Origin: Bimastos eiseni
Taxonomy: Eukaryota; Annelida; Clitellata; Crassiclitellata; Lumbricidae
Length of the DNA: 64,000 bases
Assembly: GCA_959347315.1 (NCBI GenBank)
Contig: OY365809.1
Coordinates: 5,156,147 to 5,220,146, forward strand
Reading direction: 5' to 3'
Part shown: positions 22,377 through 33,792 of the stretch, in pieces
How positions within the stretch are numbered: the stretch's first letter is position 1
How the letters are laid out: every line of letters begins with the position of its first letter
Program-made: the position numbers and the translations under genes
Notes under the pieces: generated by a model
Database searches by the model: none
What the model was told of the DNA's origin: nothing
Seen by the model: only the letters and a program-made list of their open reading frames with translations

Positions 22377-25146
22377 GCATGCATGTGTGTATTCGTGTAT
22401 GCATGCACATATTTTGGATGTTATTCCATACACCCAACTAATATGCATCATTATACACAAATTTATAAAAATTTTACCAATGGAAGACTAGGCGGCCACA
22501 CCGATGATGCAATAAAGTATAAACGATATCATTTAATTAACTGACAAACTCACAGACAGATAGGCCTACACAGACATAAGGCATACATTATATTGCGCCA
22601 ATATGAGTTTATATTGGGCCATATAGGCCTAGGCCCTATGATTCGTTTCGAGAGAACAGATGATTGAGTGGCAGACCCTAAAATGGTCTTGACCTTATTA
22701 AACGTTCTTCCGTGTAGGCAGATTCTGCGTTACAGATGACTCCAATTGAAAACCAATTTTGTAAAAAAAATCACTCGATCGGCATGCATGTCTATAAAAT
22801 TATGCGATAATTGTGCCATAGAGACGTCAGCCTAGCTCTCATGTTGCAGGGCCTATAAATGGCTCTAAGCAACTTTAGCCCTCGCGTAGGACCCGGATGG
22901 GTCCCTTAAAATTAGGGGCCCAAATTTATAATAGGGACCCAAAAATAGTCTCGTCACTGTCAGATGACAACGTCATCATAATTGTGACTAGAACAGATAC
23001 TGCAATAATAGGGCCACATACAAATGATTTTGCTGGAGCACTACAATACAGAACGTGACGCTGCAGGGGTCTACGCCCTGTCTAGACTTAGACCAAGTAG
23101 TGGGCCAAGAATCATTCGTGATTAAAAGATGAGTAGGTCTAAATTTAATTTTCACCGCCGGATGTATAGGTGGAACTCTGTCTCTCCAGAGGCTACTTAG
23201 AGCATAATAATATTATTCTGTTTACAGAAGACCACGATCCTGTTTCAGTCTGCAGGTTATCTGAGACTGTTTGGTGACCTAATACAGGTCTCATATATTA
23301 TGTGACCTCTGCCATGGTGACCTAGTCGATGCCTCGCGCATTTATAAGGTCTACTTTTACACAGACGGAAAACTACGACACTGTTCATGCTGTGACAGTA
23401 CCAGTCCCAAGCCTCCAGAGATAAAGGAGGAAGACGACGCTAATAATTGATAAAATTGCTACCAGACCGTGCCATTAGTGCGATGTTGTACCAGTCCCAA
23501 TGGCGTATCTACATGGGGGCCAGTGCCCATTAATTAGAGATCAGAGATCACTGGGTGGCCCCACCAAATGAGAGTTCATTTTCAGTTTTGAAGATACCAG
23601 ATATCCAGCTGGCCTCTCTGCGGGTTCCACGCTTCCCGCCACCTCTATGTCGGAAAATTCTATATATATGGATGCCCCTAGCCAGCCCAAAGCCTGGAGA
23701 GAGGAGCTAGGAGGGCGACGCAAACTGTCCTGGCACTGCTGGCAGCCATAAGATGTCACTAAACACCTGAAGCTATTATTATGACTGGGTTGGGTGGCCT
23801 ACGCTAACTGCGCGTTGCAATATCGTTCGAAAAGTTAGAGAACATAAACATAATTATATATTTATTTTGAAAAAATGACAAAGTCATGTCGAAATGCTCT
23901 GTTACATGTACATTGCATTAAGTAAATGTAGCAAAGGCAATTGTTATGTAGTGAAATGTTGTAGAAAATACTGAGTGTGCAATATGCATGCACAGGCCTA
24001 TTGTATTATGCATGCATAGGCCTATTGTACAGGGTATAGAGTGGGACACGGGAGCCGATTGGCTAGAGTCAGAGGTGTACGTAGGCCTATTCGGAAAAAA
24101 TTCCGGAGGTTTACTTTTGGACGGATTTTCAATGGGCATTGTCGTGTATTTCCACATTTCTTGTTTTTGGTCAGTTTAATCAATAATTTCGGGGATTTGA
24201 GCCAGTAATTATATAACTCCTTAGAATACTACCATGGCCAAATTATAGTTTTGGGCTTGTAACGCGGAGGATAGGCCTAAAGTGTTGAGCCCCACGTACA
24301 ATATTAGAGGTCACTGTGTGAATTTTGAGGAAGTCCCTCATCTGTTTTAGAACATTGATGGGAAATTGCAATACGTAGCCTACGTACGTACGTTGTCTTG
24401 TAGTGTACTGTTTTGCATCCAATATTCGTACGTACTATATGACTACAAGTAATCGTAATCGTAATCTCAGCATTTCTACAGCGCCCACAAAAGCGAAGTC
24501 GCGGGAACCAGCTTATTCAGAGGAGCGAACCGCCCACACGAACTTAAATTAACTCTTAGGCCTACCCCTTCAATTGTTATAATATATGTCAAACGCATTA
24601 AAATGGGCCGCTGTTAGCGGCCTCAGGAGTGGTAAGGGTTAAAGTAGGCACCACTAGTTATTCTATTTCGTGGCAAGACCCGTCATAAGTAGGCCTAACA
24701 ATTCAGGACCCATGTTTCTTCGAACGTCCGTCTTTAATGGAAAGATGCATACAGGAGAGAGAAACCATATATATGGAGCACCACTTTCATAAATTTGAGG
24801 TAGGCCTACTTTAAAATGTGACGTATGCCCTACATTAGCGCCGGGGAATAAGCTGGTCTATCTGAAATGACTTTTATGGGTGCTGAGAAATTTTCGTGCA
24901 TTAGACTACATTAAATAGGCCTACATTACATCTTCGAGATTTTTCAGTATTATGCAATAGCGCGTCATGGAAATCAGCTTGTTCACCGGCTAGAGTCAAA
25001 CCTACATTCGAAATAACATTAAATTCACCTTATAGCCCTATGTGGATACTAGTTAGTTTTTTAAATAAAAATTCGTGTGCGCCTATAGTCTTGAGTTGCC
25101 CTGCTGCACTCAGCTGTTTTTTCGGGCACCGAAATCATTCGGATGC

Positions 25147-25152
25147 GATTGG
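25147..25152 (-). promoter_or_regulatory. Reverse CCAAT box upstream of the dsRNA-binding gene
   Basis: GATTGG lies about 50 bases before the proposed start codon at 25199, within moderately GC-richer sequence. A CCAAT box here fits a TATA-less housekeeping promoter, but this is inference from one short motif. Confidence 0.3.
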
Positions 25153-25198
25153 CTGCCGGATGTTTAGGTAATCCTCCAACATAAAACCTGCAAGGAAA

Positions 25199-28100
25199 AT
25201 GGCGGCTAGTGAAAAAGGTTCGAGGTTTAGATAAATAGTAAAATATCAGTGTTTGCTTTCCATATCAGCGATATCATTTTAAATATCTTTGTTTAATAGC
25301 AATTATAATGCGCCTAAGAGTAATTGCTTTTGTATTCTTTTTCATGGATTCGCTGTTGTTACGCCATCGGAACCTATATTATGTGCGCTAGTGAATAAGC
25401 TGGGGCCCTACGCTTGGCTTTCTATTGGTTTTTTGGAAGTTTTGAGATTACGAAATAGTTGTCTGTAGATGTTGACTTTCAAGATCAGCGATAATTGAAT
25501 AAGGTTTAAAGCTATTTTAGATAAATTATTGCTTATCGTATGTGTTCTCGTACATCACCAGCTATTTATAAGCACAGGATGTTTAATTCTAGTTTTGACG
25601 AACCCCTTCCATCTAGTAGAAACGATTGGTTTGCTGTTACAAGATATCCATCTGTGGATGATGACACAGACTTAGCCCAAAACCCCACAACTCAACTGAT
25701 CTGGTTCGGAATCAAACCTAAAGCTTGATCATCAATTGATTGTGCCTCTTTATTCTCAGACTTTACCTTTTCCTCCAGTGTTCGTGCTCTGGGCATCACG
25801 CTTGATAGTGCCTTGACGTCTACTGAACACCTATCCCCACCTAACCCATTCCTGTTACCATTCCTTCCCCAGCAGTCCAGAGTATGATTCTTGTGAGGAC
25901 CTTTCCTGCATCTCATTTGTTACTTAAAGACCATTCTTATCACTGACCTACCAGGCTGTCATGCTAAGGATACCTCTGAATAGCTTGCTGTGAGAGGCTA
26001 CACATCAATGGCATCCAAATAGGGGGGTGTGAAGGCAAATGCCTCCATTTTCAGGTAGGGGTGGGACATTTTTATGCATGTTAAGGGGAATATCTTGCCT
26101 TTCTCCCACTTTGGACCGGGGTTTTGTCTTCATCACTCAGGGAAGGATTCACACCCCTGCTACACATGTTCATTTAGTAATAATATTATTAATAATAATA
26201 ATATTATTAATTATATTAATTATAATAATATTATTAATTATAATAATGACTGTGTACAACTTTCAGATGATGCATCGTTCACTAAAACTAAAAACCGAAT
26301 AACGTGGCTGAACGAGTTACGACCCGGTTCCATTTACCATGTGGCAGCTCAGTATGGCTCAAATGAAAATTCAATGTTCGTCATGGAAGTGGAAATCGAT
26401 GGAAAGGTTAGCCGTTAACCACAAAGCACAGCCTTGTTGAGACTTTTTGTTAAAGAAATCCATGATTTCTTTTATATAAACTATGAAATCCCTTAGCTGT
26501 CAAAATACTATTTTATAATGCTAGTTTTTGACAGTTTTTAATGGATTCTATGTATACAGCTTTATATGTAATTTTTAAAAAGTTCAGTAGTTAGTGGATC
26601 GTATTTGGTGTAATTTGAGGCATTAGCTCACAGTTGAACTCTTCTCAGTTTGAGATGATGTTTCTGATGCTTTGAGAAGCAAATTGTTACATATTGTTAT
26701 TATTGTGGCTGATATGATTGGCAATTTTATATAGCATCCCTTCAAGGATGTTTACTCAGGAGTGCTCCCAGCTCAACCCTAGTCTATAAAAAGTCTTAAC
26801 GGTTGCATAAAAGCCACGTCGCATGAGAGCCAAGGCTAACAGTTGCACATGTAGCTTAAAGGAAAATCATTCTATAATTAAGTAAGAATTCAGTCGAGAT
26901 TCCATTTGAGTGTAAGTTTTTTTGGCATTTTGTTTTGTTGAACGATTTGTGCAGGTTTGAACTATGCTCAGAAACGAATTATGTATATTGTTTAACAATC
27001 CTAAGTTAAGTCTTTCACATACCATTGCTCAGTGCCATCCATTCCTCTTTCATCATTAGATTTTCCATTTTATTAATGCCCAAATAAAACTGACTAAATA
27101 CAACTGAGATTCAATGATTGTAGATCTTCCAAGGTATTGGTCCATCAAGAAAGAAAGGCAAGATAATGGCTGCTGAATACGCACTGATGCATCTGGGGGC
27201 GCTCGACAAGACTTCGACCCTGCCCTCTGATCCGACCCTGGAACCGTACTGCTGGGATGACTTTACGGCCGATATTGCAGATGGCACGACGCTGCTGTAC
27301 TACGATTTCAGCTACGTGTACCCAGAATATATCGAAGACGAGAGTAACTTTGTTGAAGGGGATCAACTAGAACAACCGGAGCGCGTTGTTGATGTCCGAT
27401 ATTCTCATATGATTGGCAAGAACACGATTGCCATTATTAAGGAACTCCGACCTGAAGCGGAATTCATTGAGGTGTCTGGGGGGCAACAGCACGGTGGTCG
27501 GATAAGATTTGTGATGGCCGTCGAATTAGAGGGAATTCAGTTTACCGGTATTGGCCACAGCAAGAAACTTGCGAAAGGCCGAGCCGCGAGGGATGCACTT
27601 CGATTGCTGTACCAGATGGAGTTTGGCGTTTCTGATGGTTTGTTACCTTTGTGTTGTTCTGTATTTGTACATGAAGTAAATAAGTATATTTTTTATTATA
27701 GCAGTCACATGACTACTGTATCTTTGATTTTACTTTTTCTTTGAGTCGCATTTATGCTACCTTGCTTCTGATGACCATTTTGCTGTAGCTATATGGCAAT
27801 GTTTACAAATTTCTTTGCCATCCATTGTGTTAAGATTGTGTCATTTGAAATTGAGTTCCTGTTACAGTTTTGGACCAGGTGTTCAAGCAGAGTCAATTTC
27901 TCTATTATTAATTAAAGTGTTACTATACTGTTGAGCATGAAATTGACCACTGTTGTGGTGGCATACTGTAAAGGATGTTGCACTGCTGTTGTTTGCTGTT
28001 GCAATAAATAGCGACAACTCATGTAATATAACGGGCAAGAAAATTATAATAATTTTGCCGCGCAGTTTTCTCGTGAATTTTTTACTCATCAGGTAAATTT

Positions 28101-30479
28101 TAATAGGATGCAGTGCTTTAGTTTGGGCTTTTCAATTGGATATTCATTTAGTTCGTGGGTTTTTTTGTCGTAGATGGTATGCCTCTGTATGATGGTGATT
28201 CGGATGAATGGCTCGAGTTTAAGGCCGAGTTGGAGCGAAATGCTGATTCTGAGCAAAGCTTTTATTCAACAAAGCATCCAGTCCAAAGACTGCATGAGTA
28301 TTTTCCGAATGTCATGTTTGAGTTTTTGAACCCAAAAGAAAAGCCGGATATTTCAAACTTTTTCATCTGCCAAGTCTTGCTTGAGGGAGAGACGTTTGAA
28401 GGAATCGGGATGAGCAAAAAGGAAGCTAAGACCATCGCCGCTGAAACGGCTCTGTTGGGTTTGGGGGAAAAGGGTGTTCTGAGAAAATTGGAGGAGGCAA
28501 AGCGAGCGGATAAGGAGCAGAAGAAAAAGTTGGATAAGGAAAAGTCAAAGGAATGGGATCAGAAGCGAGGAAGTCAAACGGCCACTGGGAAACTAAGGGA
28601 TAGGTTTCCAGATGCGGCATTTGAGCTGGTTGGGGAAAAGCCATTTAAGAAGCACATTATCGCGTTTCTGATGTCGCTTACGATTAATGAAAAGACTTAT
28701 TTGGGTGTTGGAAAGAGCAAAAGGATGGCTAAGGCGGATGCAGCCGAGAAGGCTCTTAAGGCAATGGAGCTGTGGACAACGGAAGATGAATTGGCCAAAC
28801 AGAAGTCCCTTGATGAAGAGTGGGATGACGAGGCGTATCAACAGAAAGCCGGTCGGGGCAAGGTTTGGGGAGGACCAGGGAGTTTCGGTTGGGGCGGAGT
28901 TCCGGGTGGAGGAGATCTGTTGGGTTTTGATGGTGGACTTGTTGGTAGACATGGCGGTTGGAATGCTGGAGCATTCAGGGGTGGTATGATTGAACAGGTT
29001 GGAAATCCAGGATTTGGAAATCCTTGGGGCTTTGGTGCATTACCCTCTGGTTATGATATGGGTGGGTACAGAGGTGGTGGTTACAACAACCAGATTGAAC
29101 CAATGCTGGAGGAGCTGAGCATGTTGGTGGACACGCTTCGGGAGTCCTGCTTGATGAACCAGCAGCCAGGTTATTACCCCCAAGGTGGATACAATTCTGG
29201 TGGACAGAATTGGAACTACGGTGGCGATCAGCCACGAAGAGGAGGATCTCAGTGGAATTCAAAGCCGAGGGGATTCAATCGCAGATCAACTACACCACAG
29301 ACATCGTCATCATCGCATGGGGGAGGTTCGTCGAGGCGCCACGAATCTCAATATAAGAGCAGTGGCGATGTTGGGACATCGAAAGGATCTTTTGGTCAGC
29401 AGATGGACGATCGTACAACATCTTCAAGGAGCGGACATCACTCTAAAGCGTTGTCTCCAGGTCCTCTCCCACAGAACACGCCCAACACAGTTTCTACTAG
29501 CACATCCACCAGGAACACCAGTGCTTCATCCTCATCGTACAAGTTTGACTCCTATGGAAAGCATCAGTCGCCGATTGTTCCCAAAGCGACGAACAGTGCT
29601 CCATCGTATCCGCGAAAGTCGCCCTCTGGTGTAGCGTCTGGCATGAGACAGCAGGCGCCGATGTCGCCATCACCGGGAAAGGGCATTCTGAAGAATGCCT
29701 CGGCTGGAGGCAACTATGGGCATTCTTCTTCAGCCGCATCTGGGGGCTACTCGAGTTTTTCAAATGCAGGGACCAACTTCCCAGTGGGAGATTCTGGAAT
29801 TCGGATGCGATTTCCTGGCCAGCAGACCTTGAGCAACTATCAACAGCCGCGTTATCCGAACACGTCGCAGTCCAGGTTCCAGGCATCCAGCGGAGCATCA
29901 AATTTTGACAGCTACTCCGGTCCCAGCACACACCAGTCGGACTCTGGGTTTAAATCGAGCGGTTACGCCACCTCAGGCTTTCCACAAGTGAGCAGTTTCA
30001 AGTCCGGATCGGGCGGGGCATCTGGCTACTCGTCCGGGGGCTACTCGTCGGGAAACTTTGCATCTGGAAACCAGACGCAGGGTTACTCATCAACAGGCTT
30101 TCAGTCAAGTGCATCAAACATCGGCAATCTCTCTGCAAGTTCAGGGGCTCCTGGGATGTCGCTTGGGGGCTACCCAAGCAATCATTCGACTGGGTTTTCT
30201 GGAGGAGGCTACCAAGCGAGTGGTGCAGTTGGAAACTTGCAAGGCTCGAGCAACATCGCAGATAATAGTAATTATTACGGCGGATACGAGAGTGGTTACG
30301 GTCAGGCCAGTAGCTATGGTGGTTACGACTATGGCGGAGGTGGAATGCAGGGGGGATTCAACAGCGGAGGTTACTCGTCGGGCAGCTCAAACCCCACGGG
30401 ATACAATTACAGTCCGACGACACAAGGCCGAGATGTAACTGGGACATCCTACGCTAGTGCTGGCAAGGAATACTGGTGA
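25199..30479 (+). CDS. Four-dsRBD RNA-binding protein with Gly/Ser/Tyr-rich tail
   Basis: Proposed exons are 25199-25217, 26267-26406, 27124-27637 and 28174-30479, together 993 codons. Phases agree at every junction. The first exon (MAASEK plus one base) is inferred from phase, its Kozak context and a weak donor (aaaag|gttcga). Four double-stranded RNA-binding domains are seen at about residues 16-79, 151-219, 259-323 and 360-423. Each keeps the basic loop before helix 2 (S-R-K-K-G-K, S-K-K-L-A-K, S-K-K-E-A-K, S-K-R-M-A-K), so all should bind RNA. Domains 1 and 2 are closest to those of ILF3/NF90 and ADAR2. A Glu/Lys-rich helix lies between domains 3 and 4. Residues from about 440 to 992 are low complexity, rich in Gly, Ser, Tyr and Gln with many GY(S/G) units, like the prion-like tails of FUS/EWS or the ILF3 C-terminus. 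No DZF or deaminase domain is present. A role in nuclear RNA handling or condensates is inferred. Confidence 0.85.
26006..26159. mobile_element. 154-bp hAT-type MITE (family M1) in intron 1 of the dsRBD gene
   Basis: The element begins CAATGGCATCC and ends CACCCCTG. It is bounded on both sides by the identical octamer CTACACAT (25998-26005 and 26160-26167). Its interior (AAGGCAAATGCCTCCA, AGGGGAATATCTTGCC, TCATCACTCAGGG) is homologous to the inverted copy at 54126-54291. The exact duplication suggests fairly recent insertion. Confidence 0.8.
26177..26248. repeat. AAT/ATT trinucleotide tract
   Basis: A degenerate (AAT)n/(ATT)n run lies just upstream of the exon 2 acceptor of the dsRNA-binding gene (26265-26266). 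It may take the place of part of the polypyrimidine region. Confidence 0.8.
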
Positions 30480-33400
30480 CCTGTTGTCTGCCATGGTTAA
30501 AAATTCAATGTCTGACTGAACTTGCTTGTAAGAAAACTTGTTGCTTGCTGGTTTCTGATGCCAAAAGTTTTACAGCTCTATGGCAAAGAACTGTTAAGAG
30601 ATTTGTAACAGAGGATTTATCATGATGGTAAATTGTGGCTTAATTTTTTTAAACCGATGAAATGGCTTTCAAACTGTAAAAGTATTTGATCACTGTTAAA
30701 AATTTCTTGTTGGCTAGTGTTAAGAAAACGCCAGAAATAGTTGAAGAATTGACAAAGTTGACGGGTAAATCTAGAATGTACGATATTATTTTGGCAAAAT
30801 TTCTTACGAACCCAAACGAATGCAGAAAGTATCGGTTGTGGTTGTCTACAAGTGTTGCTTTGTATTTGTTGGCAAATTGCATGTATATGGGAAAAAGAAA
30901 ATATTCCAATCTGTGAAGAGATGCAACATGCCTTGAAACATGCCTTGAGTTTCCCATTCATATCTTAGTCACTCAACCAGATTCTCTTGTGATTGTTTTC
31001 TCTTGATTGCAAAAAGGACGTGGAGTAGATGTCCTTCCAGATAACCGATTATTTGAATGTAGGTGCAAGGATCTACCAGCAGCATGGGTACTTCCAGTTT
31101 ATGGATGAACATGTTCTTAATGAACATTAAATTGATACCACTGAAGGAAGAGCTTAATGAATGTTAACGCCGCTAGGCTAACAGGTGGTGATGACAGTTA
31201 CATAAAAGGTGTTCTGTTGCATGACTAGATATTACATAAATATGTATATTTACATACATACATGTATGTACAATTGTACATACATATTTATGCAGATCTG
31301 TATATCAGGTACATGTATACGTAGTAGATCACAGAAGCTGTGGCATTATGTCAGAATGCAATATATACATTAGCATCCTTCTGCTAATGTAGCATAACTA
31401 GGTGTAGATACATGCAGAGTATGATCCTTGGAGGAATGGAGCAAATTTCTTTCCAGGGACCGTTTCTACATCACTGCTACCTGTAAATTCATGCATTTGA
31501 GAGCTGACTAAATGCAATTGGGAAACCAATGCAGCATGTATCTTGCCTATTCAGAGAATACAAATTTACTGCAGCCCCACAGTTGCAACTTATGGACATT
31601 TAAAAGGCAACCCACAATGTCAAGGAAGTTAGATTTATAAAAAAGCAGTTAGCACAAGTATATGTACAATTTAGTCTTTATATTTTAACATGCAGTGTTT
31701 TGAACTGCTTTAAACCCGCTGTCATGTTCTAGTAAAGCAAATAGCAAGCTATTGAATTGTTTAATTTCAGAAATTTAGCAAGAACGTTACATGACGGACA
31801 CAGCAATTAGTGCAGCTACAGTATGCAACACATTCAGTTACCACAGCTTACGCAATTCTTGCAAGCACGCTCCTAATGTCATGTAATTTGTTATAGTGTA
31901 AACTCAGTAAAAATCACAGCTAAGCTTAACCCCATTTATACTAGAAATTTCTTGAATGCAAAAGCTTTGTGTTGCCCTTCTGCAAAAAATTAGTTGGGTA
32001 TAAAGCAGGAACTACTTCTGAGTGCAAACCTCTTCAGCAGCAAAATTAAAGACCACAAAACAAAAATCGCATATTTGATCTAAAAATAAATCTTTGATAC
32101 AAGGTTTTGCAAATGCACTAAAGCATTCACAACCAATGATGTTTGTGGAAAAGTGGAAATAATTAAGTAAAGGTGAAGGGCATTGCAGATCAAGTCTCCC
32201 AACGCAGATCAAGGTTTCCAATGTGTGTAGTTGTAAATTTTTAACCAGCAAAATAGAATCCTGTTAGATTATTGGTTTGTTGGATTATTTTAAAGAAAAC
32301 TTCAGTCGTTAAGACTCACACTACTTAACTCTCATTTTACTTAGCAGAACTATGCATAACAGAGAAAATACGAAACACTGTGCAAACACATATCTAGAGT
32401 CAGTGCATACTCTTAAGAGATTCTGTAATGCTGAAAGTATCATTCACCAATTTAATTGGCTCACCAGAGAAATGCTTAAAATCCCATGGCAGGACAATGT
32501 AGTGTAGACTTTCTTTACACATCCAGACGTGGAAATTGGTATATTCTACAGCTCTGGACACAATCCAGTATGTCATAGAACTTTCCACCCAAAAGCCAAC
32601 AATCATTGGGTCTCAGATGGCCAGTTTAAAGCCCAATGTAAGTTGTCATCCGGGCATTTAATACTAAGCAAATGACAGCATTGCACAAAATAATAAAGGT
32701 GATGCACAAAGCATGTTCTGTCAAAGACCACTAGCTTTAATAAGTAAGCAAGCAAATGCATATTTGTTAGATGTACAATTTAAAACTTCATACTATTCCA
32801 CAAATGTTGCTCTTCAATCAGTGGCTAAGAAGAGATTTTAAGAGTAATTTCACTAATTTGTTTTCCATAACACATGCTGACACCTAACTTAAAAAGTTCT
32901 GTCAATTTAAGCGACAACAATCTACAGAATGACTAAGAGTTTTCCAAAGCAAGTGGCACAAAACTGGAGGAAACTATCGCAATGCAACTAGACACTTGCA
33001 TAGGACTTTTCCATTTCTATAGCGCCATTCATGCTTCTGACAAGTCAAGCACATTAAAATCCATAAATATTAGCCTATAAACACCCCACACCAACAGCAT
33101 ACAGAAATTTTGATTGAAATTTAAAAAATTAAATAAGGGTATGATGCAATTATTGAAGTTAAAAATTTAGCCCTGAACTGATAGCAAGAAGTATATTTAT
33201 TGTCAGTGTGTAAATATAGTAACAACACAGTTCAACGCAACGAATGACACTCGGAATTGTGGTACAGTAGTTAGTTCAGATAAATGTTTATTCCTTACAT
33301 CAAGGGCCATATGAGCATAAATTGTTTACCCAACCAGCCACAAGGAGTCGTGTACCCTACATCGTGCCACTCGTACCCACCCATGGACCCACAAATGCAG

Positions 33401-33792
33401 CACGATGTCTTTTTGAGCCTCATCTTCACAGCCAAATGCAAATTGTAACTGTTGATACACATTTGCAAATGCAGTCAACGATTGAAGTATCATCTTCCAT
33501 TTGTCCACCCTACTGTAAAAGTACATAGTCAAAGGTTGGACTCAAGTTTATATATATTTCTACCATTTGCACTCAATATATATAATATTACATAAAATAT
33601 ATTTAACTAAATGAAACCTACGTATGATGCATATAAACTATGTATATGCATGATACAACATAAGTACCATATGCATATTATCGTTTTTAAAGCTACATAT
33701 GGAGATCTGTAAATGTATTTATATATAACGTAGTTACAGATGTATTTTAGGATTGTACACACAGCCGTGTACTGGTTGAAAGGTCAATTGCT
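30480..33792. other. Convergent 3' flanks of the dsRBD gene (+) and ALIX (-)
   Basis: No open frame of note was seen. Plus-strand ATTAAA at 31126 and AATAAA at about 32692 are candidate ends for the dsRBD transcript. TTTATT at 33196 and 33287 (AATAAA on the minus strand) are candidate ends for ALIX. A palindromic run of TACATA units centred near 31276 can form a hairpin. Confidence 0.5.

Larger units (their letters stand above)
19656..25198. other. Intergenic region without recognised genes
   Basis: No gene was recognised. The interval includes a 350-bp TATG microsatellite (22024-22376) and a dense run of TAGGCCTA octamers (13 between about 19.9 and 24.9 kb). A segment near 24470-24545 contains the SINE-tail motif TCTACAGCGCCCA. 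Short open frames around 21180-21485 and 23541-23759 have no splice context or similarity I recognise. Confidence 0.55.

Noticed and set aside
22024..22544. Open frames of Met-Tyr-Val-Cys repeats and their reverse
   Set aside because: These are artefacts of the TATG microsatellite.
25540..25728. Open frame as possible early exon of the dsRBD gene
   Set aside because: No convincing donor lies inside it, and the phase-1 link from the ATG at 25199 explains the gene better.
27166..30479. ADAR-type RNA editing enzyme
   Set aside because: The first two dsRBDs resemble ADAR2, but no deaminase domain (H-A-E and P-C-x-x-C signature) follows.
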